From contig CP064979.1 of assembly GCA_016699575.1 (NCBI GenBank), positions 4,030,001 to 4,094,000 on the forward strand: a stretch of DNA of 64,000 bases, in the 5' to 3' direction. The notes beneath the pieces were generated by a model. The model did no database searches, had not been told where the DNA came from, and saw nothing but the letters and a program-made list of their open reading frames with translations. Of the stretch, positions 56,286-64,000 are shown in pieces. The stretch's first letter is position 1. The number at the start of each line of letters is the position of its first letter. This DNA is from Flavobacteriales bacterium (GTDB lineage: Bacteria > Bacteroidota > Bacteroidia > Flavobacteriales_F > PHOS-HE28). The position numbers and the translations under genes are program-made.

Positions 56286-58211
56286 ATGCGAACCCCCATC
56301 CCGATCTTCCTTGTGCTTTTCTCCGCCCGGGTGTGGGCCCAGGACCCGACCCAGGTGCTGGAGGAGTACCGCAGCCAGTGGAAAGACCAACCCGGGGTGT
56401 TCATCAAAATGAACACCACCGTGCGCATCCAGAAAACCGACGACGGCGTGGTGGCCACCAAGACCGTTGAGCACGAGCGCATAGCCTTGAAAGCCCCCTC
56501 GGGCCAAAGCGAGCAGGATGAGGTGGGCTACAGCGGACTTGTCCCGTTGGAAGAGATCAACGCCTGGACGATGGTGCCCAAGGACAAGAGCTACAAGAAG
56601 TTCACCGTCACCGAGTTCAAGCACCGCGACGAGATCGACGACCAGGTTTTCCATGACGATAGCCGTAGCGTCCAGTTCCTCTACCCGGCCATGTCCACCG
56701 GTGCCATTGCGCACTTGGACTATACAGTGCGGTATCCCGATGCCCGGATGGTGACCGGCCACTACTTCGCCTCGGGCTACCCCGTCAAGGAAAGCATCCT
56801 CACGGTGATCGTGGACAAGGATGTGGACGTTGACGGTACCGTCTTCCACGCGCCGGAGGGGGCCTTGAAGCGCGAGACCACGACCGAGCGCGGCAAGACC
56901 GTTCATCGTTGGACGATGAGCAATGTCGCGGCCGTTCAATTCGAGGATGATGCTCCGGGGTTCAGGTACTTCATGCCGCACGTGCAACTGGTGGTGCGCA
57001 AGCCGGGCGAAAAAGGCGGCACCGACCTGGAGCGCATGTACGCGTGGAACCGCGAGCACATCCGCAGTGTGATGCTCGATGACGACACTGCCCTTGTGCG
57101 CATTGCCAAGGACGTCACTGAAGGACTGTCGGACGATCGCGCCAAGGCGGCTGCGCTCTACACCTGGGTGCAGGACCACATCAAGTACATCGCCGTGGAG
57201 GACGGCATGAACGGCCTGATTCCAGCGAAGCCGGCTGAAGTGTGCAAAGCGCGTTACGGCGATTGCAAGGGCATGGCCAATCTGTTGCGGAGCCTTTTCG
57301 CCAACGCAGGCCTCAAAGCGCACTTGGTATGGGTGGGCTCACGTGCACTACCGTACCGCTACGACGAACTCCCCTCACCCGTGGCCGATGACCACATGAT
57401 CACGGCGTGGGAGCACGACGGGGAATTCCTGCTGTTGGACCCGACGAGCAACGAAACCCCGTTCGGCATGCCCAGCGGCTTCATCCAAGGCAAACAGGCG
57501 CTCATCGCGCTGGACGAGGAGCACTTCAAGGTGGTGGATGTCCCCGTCATGCCAGCCGTCATGAACAACATGGTGGATACTGTACGAGCGCGTCTTGAGG
57601 GCGGCGTCCTGAAAGGTACCGGGCACATGACATTCACCGGTTACCAGCGCGGGTACATGAGCGATCTGTTCAAAGCCGTTGAGAAAAAACGCTGGAAGGA
57701 AGTGCTGCGCACGCGGTTCATGAAGGTGAACAACCGCTTCCAGTTGGACACCGTGTATGTGACCGGTCTCAACGACCGCACAGGGCCATTGGTGATGCAC
57801 TACACGTTCACATTGCCCGGCGCCACCACGTCCACTGCTGACGAGGAATACTTGCCCCGCGTGATGGTGAACTCCCTGCGCAACCGCAACTACAGAAAGG
57901 ACCGCCTATTGCCCGTTGAAGAAGACTACCTCTGGATGCACGAGGAGCACGTCTTCATTGACCTGCCCCCGGGAACGATCGTCGCCCATGTGCCGCAACC
58001 CGCTGTCCACGATGGCCCTGGCCATGGCTACTCCATGACCGCTTCCTCAACCCCGGCCACCAAGGACCATGGCGCCGTGCTGGAGGTCCACAATGCCTTC
58101 CGCATGGAGAAGCTCATGCTCCAGCCCGTGGACCTGGTCGCTTGGCGTACCATGATGGACCAACTGGACCGCGACATGAACCGCACCATCGTTCTGAACA
58201 TCAAACCATGA
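56286..58211 (+). CDS. DUF3857/transglutaminase-like protein, active-site intact
   Basis: 641 residues, signal peptide (PIPIFLVLFSARVWAQ). The N-terminal DUF3857 part spans about 30-250. The transglutaminase-like core has its triad: Cys in RYGDCKGMANLLRSLFANAG (about 327), His in ADDHMITAWEHDGEF (about 369) and Asp in LLLDPTSNETPFG (about 384). Such proteins cleave or cross-link peptide side chains in the periplasm; the target is unknown. The gene lies 4 bases after the MORN gene and overlaps its paralogue by 4 bases. Confidence 0.9.
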   Translation: MRTPIPIFLVLFSARVWAQDPTQVLEEYRSQWKDQPGVFIKMNTTVRIQKTDDGVVATKTVEHERIALKAPSGQSEQDEVGYSGLVPLEEINAWTMVPKDKSYKKFTVTEFKHRDEIDDQVFHDDSRSVQFLYPAMSTGAIAHLDYTVRYPDARMVTGHYFASGYPVKESILTVIVDKDVDVDGTVFHAPEGALKRETTTERGKTVHRWTMSNVAAVQFEDDAPGFRYFMPHVQLVVRKPGEKGGTDLERMYAWNREHIRSVMLDDDTALVRIAKDVTEGLSDDRAKAAALYTWVQDHIKYIAVEDGMNGLIPAKPAEVCKARYGDCKGMANLLRSLFANAGLKAHLVWVGSRALPYRYDELPSPVADDHMITAWEHDGEFLLLDPTSNETPFGMPSGFIQGKQALIALDEEHFKVVDVPVMPAVMNNMVDTVRARLEGGVLKGTGHMTFTGYQRGYMSDLFKAVEKKRWKEVLRTRFMKVNNRFQLDTVYVTGLNDRTGPLVMHYTFTLPGATTSTADEEYLPRVMVNSLRNRNYRKDRLLPVEEDYLWMHEEHVFIDLPPGTIVAHVPQPAVHDGPGHGYSMTASSTPATKDHGAVLEVHNAFRMEKLMLQPVDLVAWRTMMDQLDRDMNRTIVLNIKP

Positions 58212-60166
58212 AGAGTTCCCTCCTCACTGTTGCTTTCGTGCTTGCCGGCCTGGGGTCGACCGCCCAACATGAACTGATCAAGGATCACGAACTCGGCAAA
58301 GCTCCCGTGGTACCCGCTGAGGTGAAAACCATGACCGAGGACATCGTCATCCTCCGCCGTACCGTCATCAACGACATCCAGGAAGAGGCCGGCGATATGT
58401 TCGAGTACAGCCTGGCGCACTACACCATTTTCCTTCGCGACGCCGGTGCCATCGAGAAGGAAAACAAAGTGTACGTGAGCCTCAACAATGCCATCGACGT
58501 GGTGAAGGTGGAGGCGCGGAGCATCATGCCCGACGGAACGGTACATGTGCTGGAGCAAGCCGATTTCAAACGGGCCAGCGACGACGAGGAACGTGGGAGC
58601 TATCTCTACTTCGCCTTCGAGGGCTTGGTACCCGGCAGCATCATCGACTACTACCATGTTGTGAAACGAAGCCCCAATCTGCGCGGCGACAGTGAGACGT
58701 TGCAAGCGGGAGCTCCCATCCTGCGCCAGGACGTGCACCTGTTGAACCCTTCTCGACTTGTTTACAAGAGCAAGAGCTACCAAGGTGTTCCCGAAGCGCT
58801 GCATGACACCAGTGACGCCAGCACCCAGCACATGCGCTGGGAAATGAGCAACGTGCCGGCCCTCGAGAATGAAGAAAGCGCCAACATGGGCGCCGCCAAA
58901 ATGCGCATCTGCTACAAGCTTGACCGCATCCCCGACCGCAACATGAAGGATTTCAGCGGCTACGTCAATGCGACCAAGCTGTACCACGGCATCATCTACC
59001 AGGAGGGTGCACCGAAGCAGAAGAAAGACATCGCCGCTCTGGTGAAGAAGATGGAGATCCCCAAGGGCGCCGATGAACTCACCAAGGTGCGGCTGGCCGA
59101 GGACTACATCAAGACGCACTTCCAGCTGCTTGACCAGAACGTGGATGAGTTGCTGCTGGTGGAGAGCGTGCTGAAGAACAAGGCGGCGGGTACCGTGGGG
59201 GCCATGGCTCTCATGTGCGCCGTACTGCGCGAACTGGGCGTTGACCACCAGATCGTGGTGACAAGCGACCGCATGCGGATCCCATTTGACAAGGATTTCG
59301 AGAGCTACCTGTTCTTGCAGGACATGGCGCTCTACCTCCCCACGCTGAACAAATACATGGACCCGACCGATGCGGCCCTACGCCTCGGCTACATGGACAG
59401 TGGCAACATGGGCAACCATGGGTTGTTCATCAAGAACTTCGAGGTGGGTGACGCAGTGACGGGCGTGGGAACAGTGAAGTACATCGAACCCCTCCCCGAC
59501 CACGCCACAGTGCACGACCACATCTTCGATATCCGCATTGGCCCTGATGCAGACGCATGCGAGATGGACTTCGTGAACAAACTGACCGGCTATTACGCTA
59601 CACTGCAATGCTACTACGCGCTGCTCGATGAGGAGAAACGCACCGAACTCCAGCACAACCTCGTGGAATACCTGGTGGAGAACAGTGAAGAGCAGTCGCT
59701 CACGGCCGAGAACGGCGAGAGCAAGCTCTTCGGCGTGGAGCCCTTCGTCATCAAAGGCAAGGTGAAGACACGCAAGTTCAGCGCGAGCGCAGGCGACAAA
59801 ATGCTCTTCAAGGTTGGCGAACTGATCGGCCCCCAAGTGGAGATGTACAGTGAGAAGCCGCGCAAGCTGCCCGTCGACGACGACTTCAACCGGCAGTTCA
59901 ACCGCAGTATCACCATCACGCTGCCTGAAGGTTGGAAACCGCAGAACTTGGCCGACTTCAACATCGACAAGCACCTGGATACGGACGGCAAGCGGCAACT
60001 GGCCTTCGAGAGCAAAGCCACGCAAGAGGGGAACATCGTGAAGATCGACATCGCTGAATACTACCAGCAATGCCGGCTCCCGCTCGAACAATATGAAGGC
60101 TATCGCACTGTGGTGAACGCGGCCGCCGATTTCAACAAGCTGGCCCTGGTGCTCGTGAAGGGCTAA
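58208..60166 (+). CDS. DUF3857/transglutaminase-like paralogue without active site
   Basis: 652 residues with a signal peptide (SSLLTVAFVLAGLGSTAQ). It is similar in layout to the preceding protein, but at the core KNKAAGTVGAMALMCAVLRELG replaces the G-D-C-K motif, so the nucleophile Cys is missing, and the His segment is replaced by SYLFLQDMALYLP; only the Asp region (KYMDPTD) is recognisable. It is therefore probably a binding or regulatory partner rather than an enzyme. Its ATG overlaps the stop of the previous gene (ATGA), which supports a paired role. Confidence 0.88.
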   Translation: MKSSLLTVAFVLAGLGSTAQHELIKDHELGKAPVVPAEVKTMTEDIVILRRTVINDIQEEAGDMFEYSLAHYTIFLRDAGAIEKENKVYVSLNNAIDVVKVEARSIMPDGTVHVLEQADFKRASDDEERGSYLYFAFEGLVPGSIIDYYHVVKRSPNLRGDSETLQAGAPILRQDVHLLNPSRLVYKSKSYQGVPEALHDTSDASTQHMRWEMSNVPALENEESANMGAAKMRICYKLDRIPDRNMKDFSGYVNATKLYHGIIYQEGAPKQKKDIAALVKKMEIPKGADELTKVRLAEDYIKTHFQLLDQNVDELLLVESVLKNKAAGTVGAMALMCAVLRELGVDHQIVVTSDRMRIPFDKDFESYLFLQDMALYLPTLNKYMDPTDAALRLGYMDSGNMGNHGLFIKNFEVGDAVTGVGTVKYIEPLPDHATVHDHIFDIRIGPDADACEMDFVNKLTGYYATLQCYYALLDEEKRTELQHNLVEYLVENSEEQSLTAENGESKLFGVEPFVIKGKVKTRKFSASAGDKMLFKVGELIGPQVEMYSEKPRKLPVDDDFNRQFNRSITITLPEGWKPQNLADFNIDKHLDTDGKRQLAFESKATQEGNIVKIDIAEYYQQCRLPLEQYEGYRTVVNAAADFNKLALVLVKG

Positions 60167-60175
60167 GGTTTCGCC

Positions 60176-61195
60176 GTGCTGCACTCGCTCGCGATCGAGG
60201 ATTTCCTCAGGCTGCCGCGTCCCATCCTGGACGTGCGCTCACCGGGCGAATTCGCTCGCGGCCATATACCCGGCGCGGTGAACCTGCCGCTCTTCACCGA
60301 CGAGGAGCGGGCGCTGGTGGGCACGGTCTACAAACAACAGGGCAGGGATGCTGCCGTCCTGGTGGGGCTGCGCGCTGTAGGGCCAAGAATGGCCGCTATG
60401 GTGGAGCGTGCGTCGGTGGTTGCCCCCGATCGCAACGTGCGGGTGCATTGTTGGCGGGGCGGGGAGCGCAGTGGAAGCGTGGGCTGGCTGTTGGACAAGG
60501 CAGGCTTCGTTGAGGTTGCGACGCTTCGCAAAGGCTACAAAGGATTCCGTGCTCACGTGCACCAGAGCTTCGGTGCTCAACTGCAGCTGCGCGTGCTTGG
60601 CGGCTATACGGGCACCGGCAAAACGGAAACGCTTGGGTACATGAAGGCGTTGGGCGCGCAGGTGGTCGACCTTGAAGCGCTGGCCCACCACAAGGGCAGC
60701 AGCTTCGGCGCCATCGGCGAACTTCCGCAGCCTTCCACTGAGCAATTCGAGAACCTGCTGTGGCACGCGCTGCAACAAGTGGATCCCACCAGGCCGGTGT
60801 GGGTGGAGGACGAAAGCATGATGGTCGGCCGGGCGAAGATCCCCGATGCCTTTTTCAACGCCATGCGCAGTGCACCGCTCGCGTTCGCCGAGATGCCCAT
60901 TGAACAGCGCGCTGACCGGCTGGTGAAGGACTATGGCCGGTTCCCCGTTGAGGAACTGGCCGCTGCCACCAAACGGATCGAGAAGCGGATGGGACCGCAA
61001 CATTGCAAAGCCGCCTTGGACGCACTGGCCGCAGGTGACCTGCGCTCGACCGCCGTGCTTGCCCTAGGGTACTACGATAAGACATACGCCTTCGGCCTGG
61101 GTAAACGCGACGCTACTTGTGTGATGCGCTTCCCGGCCGACGCCAACGACCTTCGCGGTCTGGCCGAACGCCTAATGGCCTATGACCATGGCTGA
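60176..61195 (+). CDS. mnmH: tRNA 2-selenouridine synthase (SelU/MnmH)
   Basis: 339 residues. The rhodanese-like domain starts at once (ILDVRSPGEFARGHIPGAVNLPL) and holds the catalytic Cys in HCWRGGERSGS; a P-loop domain follows (LGGYTGTGKTETL). It replaces sulfur by selenium in 2-thiouridine at the wobble position of tRNA-Lys/Glu/Gln using selenophosphate. The start is a GTG at 60176, 9 bases after the preceding gene. Its 3' end overlaps selD by 14 bases, so donor and user enzymes are translated together. Confidence 0.96.
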   Translation: MLHSLAIEDFLRLPRPILDVRSPGEFARGHIPGAVNLPLFTDEERALVGTVYKQQGRDAAVLVGLRAVGPRMAAMVERASVVAPDRNVRVHCWRGGERSGSVGWLLDKAGFVEVATLRKGYKGFRAHVHQSFGAQLQLRVLGGYTGTGKTETLGYMKALGAQVVDLEALAHHKGSSFGAIGELPQPSTEQFENLLWHALQQVDPTRPVWVEDESMMVGRAKIPDAFFNAMRSAPLAFAEMPIEQRADRLVKDYGRFPVEELAAATKRIEKRMGPQHCKAALDALAAGDLRSTAVLALGYYDKTYAFGLGKRDATCVMRFPADANDLRGLAERLMAYDHG

Positions 61196-62237
61196 CAACA
61201 AGGAGCCTGTTCGCCTCACGCAGCACAGCCATGGTGCCGGGTGCGGTTGCAAGATCGCCCCTGCACAGTTGGAGCTCATTCTGAAGAGCGCACTGGGGAC
61301 ATTGCCCGAGCCACGATTGCTGGTGGGTTATGGCACACGCGACGATGCCGCGGTGTACGAACTGGGCGACGGCCGATGCATTATCTCAACGACTGACTTC
61401 TTCTCCCCCATCGTCGACGATGCGTTCGACTTCGGACGCATTGCGGCAGTGAACGCGCTTAGTGACGTGTACGCCATGGGAGGTCGCCCGCTTCTAGCAG
61501 TGGCCGTGCTGGGCTGGCCGATCGAAAAACTCGGGCCCGAACTGGCCCAGCGGGTCGTTGAAGGCGGTCGGCAAGCGTGCCACGATGCCGGGATCCCTTT
61601 GGCCGGTGGCCATAGCATCGATGCACCGGAACCGTTTTTCGGCCTGGCAGTGACCGGTGAAGTGCGCAAGGAGCATATCAAACGCAACGACACGGCTCGC
61701 CCCGGCGACCTGCTCTTCCTGACGAAACCGCTGGGGGTCGGGATCCTCAGCACAGCGATGAAGCGGGGCGTTCTTCCAGCGGACCAAGCCATGGTGTTGA
61801 GGGACTCCATGGTAGCGCTCAATTCCATCGGCAGCCAGCTAGGCACCATGGAAGGCGTGCATGCGCTCACGGATGTCACGGGCTTCGGGTTGCTCGGTCA
61901 CCTGATGGAAATGTGCGACGGATCCGGACTGGCCGCGGAGGTGCACTATGACCAAGTACCCGTTCTCGGGCAAGCGAAAGACTTGATCGCAACAGGTTGT
62001 TATCCTGACGGGGCACTGAGGAACTGGAAGAGCTATGGAAGCCGGGTTGCAGGGGCTGCCACCATGGAGCGGATGTTCATGCTTGCCGACCCTGAAACGA
62101 GCGGTGGCCTTCTCATCAGCGTGGCCCAGGAACAGGCGGAAAGCATGGAAAACCTCTTGCGTGGCGCAGGTATTCAGCGCTCCTGCATTGGTCGTATGGT
62201 TCCCCAAGTTGAAGGCGCAACGATCACTATTGCCTGA
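61182..62237 (+). CDS. selD: Selenide, water dikinase
   Basis: Makes selenophosphate from selenide and ATP. 351 residues, normal length. The active-site segment is HSHGAGCGCKI with Cys (not selenocysteine) and the essential Lys; other landmarks are TTDFFSPIVDDAFDFGRIAAVNALSDVYAMGG, AGGHSIDAPEPFFGLAV and VTGFGLLGHLMEM. Starts at ATG 61182 or 61188. The overlap with mnmH shows that its selenophosphate goes at least to tRNA selenouridine; no selA or selB is in the window. Confidence 0.97.
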   Translation: MTMADNKEPVRLTQHSHGAGCGCKIAPAQLELILKSALGTLPEPRLLVGYGTRDDAAVYELGDGRCIISTTDFFSPIVDDAFDFGRIAAVNALSDVYAMGGRPLLAVAVLGWPIEKLGPELAQRVVEGGRQACHDAGIPLAGGHSIDAPEPFFGLAVTGEVRKEHIKRNDTARPGDLLFLTKPLGVGILSTAMKRGVLPADQAMVLRDSMVALNSIGSQLGTMEGVHALTDVTGFGLLGHLMEMCDGSGLAAEVHYDQVPVLGQAKDLIATGCYPDGALRNWKSYGSRVAGAATMERMFMLADPETSGGLLISVAQEQAESMENLLRGAGIQRSCIGRMVPQVEGATITIA

Positions 62238-62263
62238 CGGGTCGGACCAAAGCGCTGCGGTTC

Positions 62264-62271
62264 TACTTTTC
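62264..62271 (+). promoter_or_regulatory. Candidate -7 box (TACTTTTC) of the AT-hook gene
   Basis: One mismatch to TAnnTTTG, 55 bases upstream of the ATG at 62327. Confidence 0.3.
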
Positions 62272-62326
62272 GCACGCTCCGGAAACAAAACAAGCGGTCG
62301 GCAACGGCCGCACAAACCCCTTACGA

Positions 62327-62983
62327 ATGGCCAACAGAATGAGGCTTGATGAGGTGGAGAACCTGCTCCGCCATTATCGAACGGAACGCCGTGTGCTCGG
62401 CTTCCAAATGAAGCGGGCGCGCGTTGCGCTCAAGGAACTCCAGAAACTCAAGTCGTCGCTTGAGAAGGTGGAGGCTGCCCGCGCCAAGAAGGAAGGCGTG
62501 ATCAAGCGCGGCCCCGGCCGCCCGCCGAAGTACGCTGCTGATGGAACGGTAAAGCGCGGTCCTGGACGCCCGCGCAAGAACCCGCTCCCGGACGGCAGCC
62601 AGGAAGTGGTCCGCAAACGACGTCGTGGTCCGGGCCGGCCGCGGAAGAAGGCAGGTGAACCACCCGCATTGAACCAATGGGACAACGTGGTGCTCGGCGC
62701 GATCAACAGCAAGGGCAGGCTCATGACCAAAGGCGAGTTGATGGACCACGCGGCGGCATGGGCACGCAAGAACGAACCCGGCATGAAGGCAAGTGATGTG
62801 GAAATCTACGTCACCCGAGCTTTGCAAAAGCTCTCCGGAAAAGCGAAAATGCTCGGCATGCACCATACAGGCTTGCAGCGAGGCAATCACTATGGTATCA
62901 TGGATTGGTTCTTCCGGTCCACCGGTAAACTGCGCCCGAGTGCGTTGGAAAAGCTCGACCTGTCGGATCATGTGAAGGGGTGA
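62327..62983 (+). CDS. AT-hook DNA-binding protein
   Basis: 218 residues. After a coiled-coil-like start (RLDEVENLLRHYRTERRVLGFQMKRARVALKELQKLKSSLEKVEAARAK) come three AT-hook cores: RGPGRPPK (about 61), RGPGRPRK (about 76) and RGPGRPRKK (about 100). The C-terminal 100 residues (NQWDNVVLGAINSKGRLMTKGELMDHAAAW... MKASDVEIYVTRALQKLSGKAKMLG) look like a winged-helix-type domain. It is probably a nucleoid or transcription-associated protein binding the minor groove of AT-rich DNA, notable in a GC-rich genome. The start may also be ATG 62339. Confidence 0.82.
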   Translation: MANRMRLDEVENLLRHYRTERRVLGFQMKRARVALKELQKLKSSLEKVEAARAKKEGVIKRGPGRPPKYAADGTVKRGPGRPRKNPLPDGSQEVVRKRRRGPGRPRKKAGEPPALNQWDNVVLGAINSKGRLMTKGELMDHAAAWARKNEPGMKASDVEIYVTRALQKLSGKAKMLGMHHTGLQRGNHYGIMDWFFRSTGKLRPSALEKLDLSDHVKG

Positions 62984-62993
62984 TCGACCGGAC

Positions 62994-64000
62994 ATGAGCG
63001 GTCGCTGGCACAGCAACTGGCCTTGGTTGGCATTCGCACCCTTGCTCTGCCTGGGTGTGTGCCAACCGGCCTTGCTGGGCGGCGACCCCAGACTGGAAGA
63101 TATCAAGCTGCCGGACGGTTTTACCATTGAGGTATTTGCCGAGGGCGTGAACGGGGCCAGGCAGTTGTGCATGGGCGACCGTGGGACGCTGTTCGTGAGC
63201 AGCCGCGACAAGAACGTGCACGCCTTGACCGACGAGGACGGCGACGGTAGACCGGAGCGCTTGCGCGTGATCGCGCAAGGGCTGGTGATGCCGAACGGAG
63301 TGGCCTTCAAGGACGGTTCGCTTTATGTGGCCGAGGTGCATCGCATACTCCGCTACGATAGCATCGAATACAAGTTGGACACCCCGCTACAACCGGTGGT
63401 GGTGTTCGATCGTTTCCCGACGGAAAAGCACCACGGATGGAAGTACATCGCAATAGGGCCGGATGGGCGGCTCTACGTTCCCGTGGGCGCGCCGTGCAAC
63501 ATCTGCCTCAGCCAAGACAGCATCTACGCGAGCATCACCAGCATGGAATTGGACGGCACGGACCTGCGTATTGAAGCGAACGGCGTGCGCAACACCGTCG
63601 GGTTCGATTGGGACCCACGCGATGGCCGGTTCTGGTTCACCGACAACGGGCGCGACATGATGGGCAACGACATGCCCAGTTGCGAGTTGAACGCGCTCAG
63701 CGAACGCGGTGAGCATTTCGGGTATCCGTTCTGCCACCAAGGCGACACGCTCGACCCGGAATTCGACAGCGGCAAGGATTGTTCAGACTACACCGCCCCG
63801 GTGCTCAAGCTCGGCCCGCATGTGGCACCGTTGGGCATGAAGTTCTACCGTGGGGGCATGTTCCCCGATGCATATCGCAACGCCATCTTCATTGCTGAGC
63901 ATGGGAGCTGGAACCGCAGCACACCCATCGGATACCGGGTGAAAGTGGCCACGCAGGACGCTGAAGGGCGCTGGCAACAGCAAGTGTTCGCCGATGGCTG
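62994..64000 (+). CDS. Sorbosone-dehydrogenase-like PQQ-type propeller, 3' part outside window
   Basis: The ATG at 62994 starts a frame that stays open to the window end (335 residues visible). A hydrophobic signal segment (WPWLAFAPLLCLGVCQPALLGG) is followed by LPDGFTIEVFAEGVNGARQL, the typical beginning of sorbosone/glucose dehydrogenase-like beta-propellers, and by blade motifs such as LFVSSRDKNVHALTDEDGDG, NGVAFKDGSLYVAEVHRILRYD, YIAIGPDGRLYVPVGAPCNICL and NTVGFDWDPRDGRFWFTDNGRD. These proteins oxidise sugars with PQQ in the periplasm, or are inactive relatives. It lies 10 bases after the AT-hook gene. Completeness cannot be judged. Confidence 0.87.
   Translation, partial: MSGRWHSNWPWLAFAPLLCLGVCQPALLGGDPRLEDIKLPDGFTIEVFAEGVNGARQLCMGDRGTLFVSSRDKNVHALTDEDGDGRPERLRVIAQGLVMPNGVAFKDGSLYVAEVHRILRYDSIEYKLDTPLQPVVVFDRFPTEKHHGWKYIAIGPDGRLYVPVGAPCNICLSQDSIYASITSMELDGTDLRIEANGVRNTVGFDWDPRDGRFWFTDNGRDMMGNDMPSCELNALSERGEHFGYPFCHQGDTLDPEFDSGKDCSDYTAPVLKLGPHVAPLGMKFYRGGMFPDAYRNAIFIAEHGSWNRSTPIGYRVKVATQDAEGRWQQQVFADG

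Noticed and set aside
53549..57323. Long minus-strand frames over the MORN and transglutaminase genes
   Set aside because: Their repeat pattern is only the mirror of the MORN repeats.

Overview
The window is a GC-rich piece of chromosome from a member of the Bacteroidota, most likely a high-GC Flavobacteriales lineage. The evidence is the many secreted proteins with type IX secretion (T9SS) C-terminal sorting domains, a DUF5103 T9SS plug-type protein, PBP1-LysM, DarA-like and BshC genes, and promoter boxes of the TAnnTTTG type instead of sigma70 boxes with Shine-Dalgarno sites. There are no rRNA genes, CRISPR arrays, phage genes or transposases. Two tRNAs are present: Asp(GTC) and Pro(CGG).

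Layout. 1-6.4 kb: the end of a beta-helix protein, an Asp-box T9SS cargo, a DUF2461 protein, and a translationally coupled guaA/PBP1-LysM pair. 6.5-18.8 kb: a run of T9SS cargo genes (lamin-tail, Calx-beta, alpha/beta-hydrolase, beta-propeller, metalloprotease) with the T9SS plug protein and OsmC among them. 18.8-20 kb: an NTF2-like gene and an orphan gene separated by three nearly identical palindromes. 20-29.5 kb: core genes dnaE, trxA, a DUF58 gene, tRNA-Asp, clpB, a SixA-like phosphatase and tRNA-Pro. 29.5-39.8 kb: bshC, a PNGase F-related cargo, a membrane-anchored papain-like peptidase, a PA-domain cargo and an FKBP lipoprotein. 39.9-45.4 kb: a minus-strand glycan operon (two GT4, WcaF-like acetyltransferase, GT2) ending in a DarA-like gene, preceded by a polysaccharide deacetylase and carrying several interspersed inverted repeats. 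45.7-52.9 kb: a membrane protein, a propeller cargo divergent from a GT39-like protein, a metallophosphoesterase and a second secreted hydrolase. 53-62.2 kb: a tight plus-strand cluster of a 30-unit MORN/TPR secreted protein, two DUF3857 transglutaminase-like proteins (one without the catalytic Cys and His), and mnmH-selD for tRNA selenouridine. 62.3-64 kb: an AT-hook protein and the start of a sorbosone-dehydrogenase-type secreted propeller.

The genes fit a surface-active bacterium that exports many adhesin- and enzyme-like proteins through T9SS and makes a surface glycan, with ordinary housekeeping genes between. No complete new defence or metabolic system was found. The best candidates for novelty are non-coding: the three regularly spaced dyads at 19.2-19.4 kb, the MITE-like repeats that abut start codons in the glycan locus, an in-frame palindrome in dnaE, and promoter boxes so close to start codons that transcripts should be nearly leaderless. 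The MORN/transglutaminase/selenium cluster and the DarA-like gene at the end of a glycan operon are the best protein-level candidates.
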